DNA of 64,000 bases, taken from positions 1,933,501-1,997,500 of the forward strand of contig NC_022357.1 of the NCBI RefSeq assembly GCF_000297055.2, given 5' to 3'. The position numbers and the translations under genes were made by a program. The notes beneath the pieces are model-generated. The model did not search any database. It was given only the letters and a program-made list of their open reading frames with translations, and was not told the origin of the DNA. The DNA comes from Sulfuricella denitrificans skB26. Lineage in GTDB: Bacteria; Pseudomonadota; Gammaproteobacteria; Burkholderiales; Sulfuricellaceae. Positions 1-7,897 of the stretch are shown in pieces (position 1 is the stretch's first letter; each line of letters starts with the position of its first letter).

Positions 1-302
1 TCGTGCCATTCGTCCGGATCATTGAAGCGATAAAAATCAAAGTGATATAAGTATAAGCTAGAAATCACATAAAATTCAACCAATGCATAGGTAGGGCTTT
101 TCACTTTTCCTGCATAACCCAGCGCGCGCAGCATGGCGCGCACCAATGCAGTCTTGCCGGCGCCGAGGTCGCCACTGAGGGTGATCATCAGGCCCGGTTT
201 CAGCACCTTGGCCAGTTCCGCACCGAATGCATCGGTCGCACCTTCATCGGCAAGATGGCGGGTTATTTTCGACTGCCGGGGGTTTTCATCTAAACTATGC
301 AC
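1..302 (-). CDS. tsaE: TsaE, tRNA threonylcarbamoyladenosine biosynthesis ATPase (partial, 3' end outside window)
   Basis: TsaE is the P-loop ATPase that works with TsaB and TsaD to make the t6A37 modification on ANN-decoding tRNAs. The visible 100 residues contain the Walker A GDLGAGKT, then KSPTYALVE and YHFDFYRF, in the order and spacing of E. coli TsaE. The protein continues beyond base 1. The start is uncertain: GTG at 302 has a weak GAGAG upstream, while an in-frame ATG at 329 would lengthen the overlap with the divergent queG gene. Either way the two 5' ends overlap, leaving no non-coding promoter gap between them. Family assignment is secure; the start is not. Confidence 0.9.
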   Translation of the reverse strand, partial: MHSLDENPRQSKITRHLADEGATDAFGAELAKVLKPGLMITLSGDLGAGKTALVRAMLRALGYAGKVKSPTYALVEFYVISSLYLYHFDFYRFNDPDEWH

Positions 303-1385
303 GTGGACACTCTCACTGATTACTCTCATCTGGATTTACGGCAGATTGCCGAAAATATCAAGGCCTGGGGGATGGAACTCGGCTTTCAGGCTATCGGCAT
401 TGCCGGTAACGATCTCGGCCAGGCCGAAGCACGCCTGCTGGAATGGCTGGCACAAGGTTGCCATGGCGAGATGGATTATATGGCAAACCACGGCGTCAAG
501 CGCAGCCGTCCGCAGGAACTGGTACCGGGCACGCTACGCGTGATCACGGCGCGCATGGCCTACTTCCCACCCCAGGCGCGCGACAGCATAGCGGTCATGG
601 ATGACAGCAGCAAAGCCTTCATCTCGCGCTATGCACTGGGCCGCGACTATCACAAGCTGATCCGGGCCCGGCTGCAAAAGCTGGCGGAAAAAATCCAGAG
701 CGAAATCGGCCCGTTCCAGTTCCGCGCCTTTACCGACAGCGCGCCGGTAATGGAAGTGGAACTCGCCAGCAAAAGCGGGCTGGGCTGGCGCGGAAAGCAC
801 TCGCTGTTGCTGTCGCGCTCGTCCGGCTCGTGGTTTTTTCTCGGTGAAATCTATACCGATCTGCCGCTGCCCATCGACGAACCCGAGCAAAACCACTGCG
901 GCACCTGCACCCGCTGCATGACCTCCTGCCCCACCGATGCGATCGTCGCACCCTATCAGGTGGATGCACAGCGCTGCATCTCCTACCTCACCATCGAGCT
1001 CAAAGGCAGCATCCCGGAAGAACTGCGCCCCCTGATCGGCAATCGCGTCTACGGCTGCGACGACTGCCAGCTAGCCTGCCCGTGGAACAAATTCGGCCAA
1101 CTCACGCGCGAGCCGGATTTCGCCGTGCGCCATGGCCTGGACGATGCAAAACTGACCGCACTTTTCCGCTGGAGTGAAGAAGAGTTCGATGCCCGGCTGG
1201 CCGGCAGCCCTATCCGCCGCATCGGCCATGAACGCTGGCTGCGCAACATTGCCGTCGGACTGGGCAATGCCCTGCCGTCAGATGATGTGATCGCCGCCCT
1301 GCAATCCCGCCTGGACCACCCGTCCGTTCTGGTGCGGGAGCATGTAGTCTGGGCACTGGAAAGACAGATCAGTCGTCGAGAGTAG
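297..1385 (+). CDS. queG: Epoxyqueuosine reductase QueG
   Basis: QueG is a cobalamin and iron-sulfur enzyme that reduces epoxyqueuosine to queuosine in tRNA (positions 34 of His, Tyr, Asn and Asp tRNAs). At 362 residues it has the family's length. The first cluster motif is C201-x2-C204-x2-C207-x3-C211-P and the second set is C254-x2-C257-x3-C261. The proposed catalytic Asp lies in TDSAP (D147). The N-terminus matches the E. coli pattern (KAWGMELGFQAIGI), supporting the ATG at 297. The gene overlaps tsaE at its 5' end and the convergent cytochrome gene by 17 bases at its 3' end. Confidence 0.96.
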   Translation: MHVDTLTDYSHLDLRQIAENIKAWGMELGFQAIGIAGNDLGQAEARLLEWLAQGCHGEMDYMANHGVKRSRPQELVPGTLRVITARMAYFPPQARDSIAVMDDSSKAFISRYALGRDYHKLIRARLQKLAEKIQSEIGPFQFRAFTDSAPVMEVELASKSGLGWRGKHSLLLSRSSGSWFFLGEIYTDLPLPIDEPEQNHCGTCTRCMTSCPTDAIVAPYQVDAQRCISYLTIELKGSIPEELRPLIGNRVYGCDDCQLACPWNKFGQLTREPDFAVRHGLDDAKLTALFRWSEEEFDARLAGSPIRRIGHERWLRNIAVGLGNALPSDDVIAALQSRLDHPSVLVREHVVWALERQISRRE

Positions 1386-2169
1386 TCAGAAATGCCAGGA
1401 TATCGCGGATTTCTTCGGGCTTGAGCAGGTTCAGGACATCCTTGCTGGGATCCTTCATATCCACGTCGTGGATGCGCTCACCTTTGATGAACTTCTCGAC
1501 CTGACGTTTCAGGTAAGTTGTGTACTGGCCAGCCAGCATTGGCACGGTTTTGTGCCCCATCCCGTCCTTCTTGTGGCAAGAAGAACATTCGGTCTTGTAG
1601 ATCTTGGCCCCGACATCCACATCCCCTTCTGAACGCGGAATGTTCAGCACCTTCTCCACCGCCAGCAACCGGGTCAGCGCGTCATCCGATTCCTTGAATA
1701 CCGGAAAGGAAGTATCCAGCTTGATCGAAGCCAAATAAGCCGCGATATGGACAAGATCCTCATCCGGCAACTCGCGCTCCTCGGTGTAGGGGAACATCGG
1801 CAAGTTAGTCCGCTTGCGATCTTTGAACTTGTGCAGTTGATCCATCAGATATTCGACATTCTGCCCCGCCAGCCGAGGATATTCACCCTTTTTGCCGCCC
1901 TGCCCAGAATCACCGTGGCAGGCTGCACAAACACCGTTGATCTGGTGCCCGGCTTCAGGATCTGCCTTGAGCGCCGCAATGGCGGCGGAAATATGGGTAG
2001 CAACCGGCTTATTAGTGAATGTAGGTTCCGACGTCTCGGACGCCGGCGTCTTGATCGATGACTTGACCGACTTCTTGGCTCCCGGCTTGTCGGCGGCGGT
2101 ACCAATCACGGGAGTTAGCACCAAGGCTGCCAGCAGCAACAAAATACGATTTCTTTGTTTTACATACAC
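1369..2169 (-). CDS. Dihaem cytochrome c, cytochrome c4-like
   Basis: A periplasmic electron carrier with two class I haem domains. The haem motifs are CAACH and CSSCH, one in each half, each followed by an LAGQ stretch typical of cytochrome c4. Candidate distal methionines are in PMFPYTEE and DVDMKDPS. The N-terminus (KQRNRILLLLAALVLTP) is a signal peptide or anchor. I chose the GTG at 2169 because GGAG precedes it by nine bases and the signal peptide then starts at once, giving 266 residues. A longer reading frame upstream has no such site. The gene is convergent with queG; a terminal oxidase or thiosulfate-pathway partner is possible but nothing nearby shows one. Confidence 0.85.
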   Translation of the reverse strand: MYVKQRNRILLLLAALVLTPVIGTAADKPGAKKSVKSSIKTPASETSEPTFTNKPVATHISAAIAALKADPEAGHQINGVCAACHGDSGQGGKKGEYPRLAGQNVEYLMDQLHKFKDRKRTNLPMFPYTEERELPDEDLVHIAAYLASIKLDTSFPVFKESDDALTRLLAVEKVLNIPRSEGDVDVGAKIYKTECSSCHKKDGMGHKTVPMLAGQYTTYLKRQVEKFIKGERIHDVDMKDPSKDVLNLLKPEEIRDILAFLTTLDD

Positions 2170-2298
2170 TTGTTCAGTCTCCACGCTAAATAAATTGATC
2201 CAAATCAATGGTAATTCTACGACAAAACCGCTGTTTGCGCACCTTGACCATAACCGGCCGAACACTCAGAATGGCGGCCTGCTTATGTGGAAAATCTT

Positions 2299-3108
2299 AT
2301 GATGAATCCGAACTCCAGCAATCCCATCGGTGTTTTCGATTCCGGCGTGGGCGGCCTCACCGTGGTACGCGCCCTGATGGAACGCTTGCCGTTCGAGAAC
2401 ATCGTCTATTTCGGCGACACCGCGCGCGTGCCCTACGGTGTAAAATCGGTCGAAACCATCGCCCACTACACCACTCAGATCGCAGAATTCCTGCTCGCCA
2501 AAGAGGTCAAGCTGCTGGTCGTTGCCTGCAACACCATGGCAGCGGTAGCCTCGCAGGTAGTCAAAGATCTTTCCCCGGTTCCGGTGCTGGACGTGATCGA
2601 CGCCGGCGCACTCGGCGCCATCGCCACCACGGCAAAAAAACAGGTGGGCGTGATCGGCACCCCCACCACCATCAACAGCAACGCCTATGCCCGCGCCATC
2701 CACCAGTACGAGCCCGAGGTGCGGATTTTCTCCCAGGCTTGCCCGCTATTAGTGCCGCTGGTCGAGGAAGGCTGGCTGGATCACCCGGTCACGCGACTGA
2801 CCGCGCAGGAATACCTGAAACCGGTACTGGCGCAAGACATTGACACCCTGGTGCTGGGCTGCACCCATTACCCCCTGCTCAAGCCGCTGCTGCAGGATGT
2901 AGTGGGGCCAGGGGTACGATTGGTGGATTCGGCCGAAGCGATGGCTGAGGAAACCGCTGCACTGCTCACCGAAATGAACCTGTCCAATCCGCAGCGCACG
3001 GCTCCACACTACGATTTTTTCGTCACCGATGTACCGCTCCGCTTCCAGACCATCGGCGAGCGCTTCCTCGGCCGCACGCTGTCCAATGTGCATGTAGTGA
3101 AATGGTAA
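2299..3108 (+). CDS. murI: Glutamate racemase
   Basis: MurI interconverts L- and D-glutamate for peptidoglycan synthesis in the cytoplasm. The substrate loop VFDSGVGGLTV is near the N-terminus, and the two catalytic cysteines are in VVACNTMAAV and VLGCTHYPLL. At about 269 residues it is full length. An ATG at 2299 follows GGAAA by about six bases; a second ATG at 2302 and a GTG at 2287 are alternatives. The stop codon abuts the stop of the convergent HD-GYP gene with no bases between. Confidence 0.96.
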   Translation: MMNPNSSNPIGVFDSGVGGLTVVRALMERLPFENIVYFGDTARVPYGVKSVETIAHYTTQIAEFLLAKEVKLLVVACNTMAAVASQVVKDLSPVPVLDVIDAGALGAIATTAKKQVGVIGTPTTINSNAYARAIHQYEPEVRIFSQACPLLVPLVEEGWLDHPVTRLTAQEYLKPVLAQDIDTLVLGCTHYPLLKPLLQDVVGPGVRLVDSAEAMAEETAALLTEMNLSNPQRTAPHYDFFVTDVPLRFQTIGERFLGRTLSNVHVVKW

Positions 3109-4548
3109 CTACTTGAACTCGTAACCCTTGCCGAACAACCCCAGACATACATCCACCACCGCGGCGTCGTACAGCCTGCCGCGATTCTCCCTGATCTCCG
3201 CCAGCGCCTTCTCGGTGCCAAGCCCCGGCCGATAGGGGCGGTACGAGGCCATTGACTCAACCACGTCGGCCACGCACAGGATGCGCGCACCGAGCATGAT
3301 CTCGTCGCCCTTCAGCCCACGCGGGTAACCGCTGCCGTCCAGATGTTCATGGTGCTGGTACACCATCTGCGCCACCGGCCAGGGGAATTCGATATTTTTC
3401 AGAATGTCATAGCCAGCTTGGACATGAACCTTGATCAGTGCATATTCAATCTCCCCAAGCTTGCCGGGAAAGCTCAGGATTTCGGCTGGGATGTGGATTT
3501 TTCCGATGTCGTGGATGGTGGCGGCAAGGTAAATACCGTGCACCTCTTCAGCCGGCAGGTGCATTTCCTCGGCGATGTGCTGGGCGAGCCCGGCGACGCG
3601 GCGCTGGTGCCCGGCGGTGTAGGGGTCGCGCATCTCGATGGTCGTGGCGATGGCCTGAACAGTTTCCTCCATACTGTTTTCCAGCTGCTCCAGGCTGTGC
3701 TTGCGCTCGGCTTCGAGCCGCTCGCGCTCGGTGATGTCTTGAGCGGCGCCGTCCCACACCACGCTGCCGTCCTCCTGCGCGCTCGGCATGGCGTTGAGCA
3801 GGATATGCCTGACCCCACCCGCCCGGTCAAGCCAGCGAAAAGCCTGGTTCAGGCGGATCGCCCCTGCCTCGCACCGGGCCAGCGCCGCCTCGTAGCCTTG
3901 CCGGTCCTCGACGTGAAGTCCGTCAATGAACGCCGCCGCATCGGCCAGCAGTTCATCCGGAGGCAGCCCCAGCACCTCGCTGGAGCCCTTGCTGACATAG
4001 GTGAAGCGGGCCTTTCCATCCGGATAGCGCAGCATCTGGTACAGCATTTCCGGCACGTTGTCCGCCATGCTGATAAAACGGTGCTCCGAGGCGATGCGCG
4101 CGAGCGTGGTGTCGAACAGGCCCGCCACAGCAAGATAGACATTGAGCAGCTCCCTGGACAAGGGCGCGACGGTGCGGTGACCCACCAGCATCACGGTCGC
4201 GGTGCTGCGACCCTCGGTCAAGGGCAGGAAAGCGACCGAACAGGCCGGCGGCAAGTTCAGCGTTTCGGTTGCAAGAAAGCCGCTTTCCAGCACCTGGATA
4301 ATAGTATTTCCTGCCGCCTCGACCAGGCGTGGACAAAGGCTTGTATCTGCCGGACTGCAGGAATGGACGATAATCCGCCCGTTCGGGTGCCGGCCGGCAA
4401 AGGCGACGATGTCCGCGCCAAAAAAGCGAGTCACCACCTTCCCCAGCTCGGTCCAGACATCCCGATCGCTGGTGAGTCCTGCCAAGTACTGAGCCGTCTT
4501 GATCACGGCATTGAAATGCGGGTTTTGTCCGGAGAACGGTTCGCTCAT
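3109..4548 (-). CDS. HD-GYP domain sensor, probable cyclic-di-GMP phosphodiesterase with PAS domain
   Basis: A 479-residue cytoplasmic signalling protein. Residues 1-150 look like a GAF-type sensor, about 155-285 like a PAS fold ending in DITERERLE, then a helical linker and an HD-GYP domain with HDIGKIHIP (H346, D347) and HHEHLDGSGYP (GYP at 407-409). Intact HD-GYP motifs normally mean hydrolysis of cyclic-di-GMP. No membrane segment is seen. Its ATG shares one base with the stop of the upstream activase gene (TGATG), so translation is probably coupled. That places a signalling enzyme in the corrinoid methyl-transfer operon; what it senses is unknown. Confidence 0.88.
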   Translation of the reverse strand: MSEPFSGQNPHFNAVIKTAQYLAGLTSDRDVWTELGKVVTRFFGADIVAFAGRHPNGRIIVHSCSPADTSLCPRLVEAAGNTIIQVLESGFLATETLNLPPACSVAFLPLTEGRSTATVMLVGHRTVAPLSRELLNVYLAVAGLFDTTLARIASEHRFISMADNVPEMLYQMLRYPDGKARFTYVSKGSSEVLGLPPDELLADAAAFIDGLHVEDRQGYEAALARCEAGAIRLNQAFRWLDRAGGVRHILLNAMPSAQEDGSVVWDGAAQDITERERLEAERKHSLEQLENSMEETVQAIATTIEMRDPYTAGHQRRVAGLAQHIAEEMHLPAEEVHGIYLAATIHDIGKIHIPAEILSFPGKLGEIEYALIKVHVQAGYDILKNIEFPWPVAQMVYQHHEHLDGSGYPRGLKGDEIMLGARILCVADVVESMASYRPYRPGLGTEKALAEIRENRGRLYDAAVVDVCLGLFGKGYEFK

Positions 4549-6152
4549 CAGACCTCCCGTAGCGGCTGAAGATACAGATTTTCGAAAAATGCCTGTTCGA
4601 AATCAGCATAGTGCGCCAGATTGACAAGCCGGGCACGGCTGCGCAACTTTTTCAACCGCTCCGCCGCCAGCGACGACAGCATTATGTCACAGCAGCCGGC
4701 GAGGGCAGTGTTGCCGGCAAGCTCCACCGTTTCCGGCGGCACCGGCGGCAACAACCCGATCGCCTGGGCGCTGCCGACATCCAGATAGCGCCCGAATGCC
4801 CCGCCCACGCAGACCCGCTGCAGATCCTTCAGGCCCACCCCGGCATGGACACACAGCGCCCTGATGCCGACCCCGATGGCGGCTTTGGCGCGCTGCAACA
4901 GGTCCACATCGCCCTTGGTCAGGGTCAACTCGGTTCCGCCAGCACTGAAAGCGTATCCGGCTTCACCGCCGAAAAACTTGCCGGCGCTGGTCAACCTGCC
5001 GGAATCGAGCAGGCACGCGACCAGATCCACCAGGCCCGACCCGCATAGACCCTTGGCGCGGTCGTCACCGATGATCTGGCAGTCCACGCCCCCATCCGCA
5101 TCCAGCCTCACCCGGAACACCGCACCGGCCTCCGCCGGCGCGCCGCAGCTGATGCCACTGCTTTCGAATGCCGGGCCGCCTGCGGAAGAGGTCACCCACA
5201 GCTCATCGCCGCTCCACAGCGCAATCTCGGAATTGGTGCCGAAATCGATGAACAATGCCGGCGCTACCCCCTCTGTAAAGCGCGTGGACACCAACCCAGC
5301 CAGCAGGTCAGAACCGACGAACCCAGCCAGCGGGGCAACCACGTCGACCTCAGCCTTCGAGCTGACCTGCCATTCCTCCACCCAGCTCGAAGTTTCCAGG
5401 GGCGTGCAATCCACCGGCTGCGTCCAGTAATCCGGCTGAAGCAGTAGCCCGAAATTGCGGCCTGAAAGCAAGGCCAGCATCGCCGTGTTGCCAACCACCG
5501 TGACATTAACAACGCGGCGCGGATCGAAGCCCTCGCGCGTGGCGATGTCGAGCAGCGCCTCCCCGATCGCCGCCACCGCAAGCCGGCTCATTTCCCGTGC
5601 CGCATCGGGCGACTCAGCCGCCGCCGCAAGACGGGTAACCACGTCGGCGCCAAAATCCTGCTGCGGGTTGCGCCCCCAGCGGTCAGATAGCCATCGTCCC
5701 TTGGCCAGATCGAACAGCGACAAGCACACATGCGTCGTACCCAAATCCACCGCCATGCCACACGGATGCTTGACCCCTGGCGGCAGCCACCTCCCCTCCT
5801 CCGCCTTTTCGCGGAGTGTGTGCAGCAAAGCCGTATCCGGGGACGATTTCCAGTTCGACGGTGGAGCGGGGTTAAGGATTTCGACTTGCATGTCGTGGCG
5901 AGGACTGACTTGGCAGGCCAGCCGCACCCCTTGGGAAATCTGCGCCGAAGTCAGGTGCAGACGCTCGTTCTGCGTCAGCTCGCTGGCTTCTCCTCCAGCC
6001 ACGTGCACCCGGCACAGACCGCACGCGCCAATGCCGCGGCAGCCGGAGCGCACGCGAAAATCGGTCGCATCCAGGATCTCGCGGACTGACGGACCGAGTT
6101 CAAAAGGAATGCGGTGGGTCTCGCCGTCGATGCTGAGGATCAGCTCCGGCAT
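4548..6152 (-). CDS. Corrinoid-activation protein (RACo/RamA-type 2Fe-2S ferredoxin plus ASKHA domain)
   Basis: Proteins of this family use ATP and a ferredoxin-like cluster to reduce inactive cob(II)amide on corrinoid proteins back to cob(I)amide. The N-terminal ferredoxin domain has C38-x5-C44-x2-C47-x32-C80. The rest is the ASKHA ATPase-like domain, with AVDLGTTHVCLSLF, VTVVGNTAMLALL, IDFGTNSEIAL and VGGAFGRYLD. At 534 residues it is slightly shorter than RACo of acetogens. It lies three bases after the URO-D methyltransferase gene and overlaps the HD-GYP start. Its place right behind a corrinoid protein gene supports the activation role. Confidence 0.88.
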   Translation of the reverse strand: MPELILSIDGETHRIPFELGPSVREILDATDFRVRSGCRGIGACGLCRVHVAGGEASELTQNERLHLTSAQISQGVRLACQVSPRHDMQVEILNPAPPSNWKSSPDTALLHTLREKAEEGRWLPPGVKHPCGMAVDLGTTHVCLSLFDLAKGRWLSDRWGRNPQQDFGADVVTRLAAAAESPDAAREMSRLAVAAIGEALLDIATREGFDPRRVVNVTVVGNTAMLALLSGRNFGLLLQPDYWTQPVDCTPLETSSWVEEWQVSSKAEVDVVAPLAGFVGSDLLAGLVSTRFTEGVAPALFIDFGTNSEIALWSGDELWVTSSAGGPAFESSGISCGAPAEAGAVFRVRLDADGGVDCQIIGDDRAKGLCGSGLVDLVACLLDSGRLTSAGKFFGGEAGYAFSAGGTELTLTKGDVDLLQRAKAAIGVGIRALCVHAGVGLKDLQRVCVGGAFGRYLDVGSAQAIGLLPPVPPETVELAGNTALAGCCDIMLSSLAAERLKKLRSRARLVNLAHYADFEQAFFENLYLQPLREV

Positions 6153-6155
6153 GCC

Positions 6156-7166
6156 TCATCCTCCTCGGCACGCCGCCACCATGGCGGCGATGTTTTCCGG
6201 CTTTGCTTCGGGCGGAATTTCGCAGCCGGATGAAAGCAGGAAGCCTCCCCGCTCAGCAAATGCAGCGACCAGCCGGGAAGCGGCGGCGGTCACTTCGTCC
6301 GGCGACGCCTCGACGAACAGCAGCGACTTCAGGTTGCCGTCGAGACAGGTGTGGGGGAGCAGCTGCTGCGCCCGCTGCGGCTCGACGTAGTAGTCGAAGT
6401 TGGCGATATCCGCCCCGGCTTCGGGATAATAGGGCAGGGTGGTTTCGGTCGGCCCGGCGATGTTGAGCCAGTTGGCCAGAGCCCCGGCCTGCCGGAACGA
6501 GGCGAAGACCCGCTGCAGCCTGGGCAGCAGCAGTTCGCGGAAAAACTGCGGCGGCACCACCGCCGGTGAAGCGGAGGGATCGAACACGATGGGCAGATGG
6601 ACGCCCGCCTCGATCTGGGCAGTGCCGTAGCGGATCGCGACTGCGGCGGAAAAATCGAGGATTTTTTCGAACCGTACCGGATCGTCCGCCGCCAGGTAGA
6701 GCGCGGTTTCGATGCCGAGCAACTGGGTCGCCAGGGTCATCGGACCGGCAACGCAGCCGGCCACCAGCACCGTATCGTCCAGCTCGTGGCGCAGAATTCC
6801 CGCCGTCCGCAACAGCTCCGGCATACGCCCGGCAGCGGCGGGGTCGGGCACGGCCAGCGCCGACACGCTGCTGGAGGGCGCGAGCACATAGGAAGCCACA
6901 TCCGGATACTGGTTGTCGTGGTATCGCAGAATGGAGCCGACCGCCTCGGTCTCCACGCATAAATCCATGAAGGCGAACACGATGTCGTGCCCATAGTGTT
7001 CCAGGGCCTCAATCTGGCAGCGCGCCAGCAGGCAGCCGTCACGCAGGTAATCTCCCAGCGCCACGCCGGCCAGCGTAGCGGCGTGGCCGAACAGTTGCGG
7101 CACGACGGGCGTGCGGTCGACCGGAGCAAAAGCGATCGCAGCCTTGATCCGTTCCAGGCTGTTCAT
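6156..7166 (-). CDS. URO-D superfamily methyltransferase, corrinoid-linked (MtaA/CmuA-like)
   Basis: A 336-residue TIM-barrel protein related to uroporphyrinogen decarboxylase. The opening (ERIKAAIAFAPVDRTPVVP) and GPMTLATQLLG are typical of the MtaA/MtbA/CmuA branch, which moves methyl groups to or from corrinoid proteins. The usual zinc ligands H-x-C at the end of the barrel read N-I-A in WLNIAGPTE, while the distal cysteine about 77 residues later (LSSGCEIPP) is kept. Metal binding may therefore differ from MtaA. The start ATG overlaps the corrinoid gene's stop by four bases. It is unlikely to be haem-pathway HemE given the context; the substrate is unknown. Confidence 0.8.
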   Translation of the reverse strand: MNSLERIKAAIAFAPVDRTPVVPQLFGHAATLAGVALGDYLRDGCLLARCQIEALEHYGHDIVFAFMDLCVETEAVGSILRYHDNQYPDVASYVLAPSSSVSALAVPDPAAAGRMPELLRTAGILRHELDDTVLVAGCVAGPMTLATQLLGIETALYLAADDPVRFEKILDFSAAVAIRYGTAQIEAGVHLPIVFDPSASPAVVPPQFFRELLLPRLQRVFASFRQAGALANWLNIAGPTETTLPYYPEAGADIANFDYYVEPQRAQQLLPHTCLDGNLKSLLFVEASPDEVTAAASRLVAAFAERGGFLLSSGCEIPPEAKPENIAAMVAACRGG

Positions 7167-7807
7167 AATAAAGCCCCCCGCACCAGGCTATCCAGGTAGC
7201 GCGCCCCGTCGAATGCTGTTTCCGCCACGTAATCCACGTTCAGCGCTTCGGCCGAGGACTGCTTCAGCGCGGCGCCGCCCGCCACCACCCTGATGCCACC
7301 CAGGCCGTGCTCGACCAGCGCGGACCTGACTTTGCGCACCTGCGGAATGACCGGCGTGATCAGGCCGCTTACCAGAACGGCATGGGCGCGCTCGCGCCCG
7401 GCCGCATTCACCAGGGTTTCCACCGGGCAGTCCTTGCCCAGATCGACCACCCGGTAACCCTTGCCGATCAGCACCATCTTGGTGATGTTCTTGCCCAAGT
7501 CATGGACATCGCCCTCCAGCGTGGCGATGACGAAGGTATCGCGGCCCTGCTCCGGCGGCACACCCTCCGGATAAAGCTCGTTCACCACGGCGGATACCGC
7601 GCGCCCGACCAGCATGATTTCGAGCAGGTTGAAGCTTTCCACGGTGCACTTGTCATCGAGCCGCTGCATCGCCGCTTCCAGCCCTTCCGTCACGATCCGC
7701 TCGGACGCCATGCCTGCAATGCGCAGCCGCCTGGCCTCGGTCAGTGCAGCGGCGTGGCCCCCTTCCAGCAGGACCTCCACCAGCTTGTTCATTTCCGGGT
7801 TGATCAT
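7163..7807 (-). CDS. Methyltransferase-cognate corrinoid (cobalamin-binding) protein
   Basis: A 214-residue methyl carrier. The N-terminal four-helix cap (about 1-85) is followed by a Rossmann B12-binding domain with the signature D100-x-H102-x2-G105 in GDVHDLGKNI; H102 would be the lower axial cobalt ligand. VLVSGLIT and VVAGGAAL match the later loops of the B12 fold. It is the first gene of the four-gene operon (corrinoid protein, URO-D methyltransferase, activase, HD-GYP). No clear Shine-Dalgarno precedes the ATG at 7807; a second in-frame ATG occurs at codon 6. No MtrH- or MttB-type partner gene is visible nearby. Confidence 0.87.
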   Translation of the reverse strand: MINPEMNKLVEVLLEGGHAAALTEARRLRIAGMASERIVTEGLEAAMQRLDDKCTVESFNLLEIMLVGRAVSAVVNELYPEGVPPEQGRDTFVIATLEGDVHDLGKNITKMVLIGKGYRVVDLGKDCPVETLVNAAGRERAHAVLVSGLITPVIPQVRKVRSALVEHGLGGIRVVAGGAALKQSSAEALNVDYVAETAFDGARYLDSLVRGALL

Positions 7808-7897
7808 GGCGACCGTATTCAGGACAAAGCAGATACTTTCATTGTAGTGCTCTGCAAGCTCGGCAAAAGGAAAAATCGAATTCCTGCCGCATCGCCT

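Noticed and set aside
3343-4569. A 408-codon open frame antisense to the HD-GYP gene.
   Set aside because: It has no recognisable domain or ribosome site and mirrors the codon pattern of the real gene.
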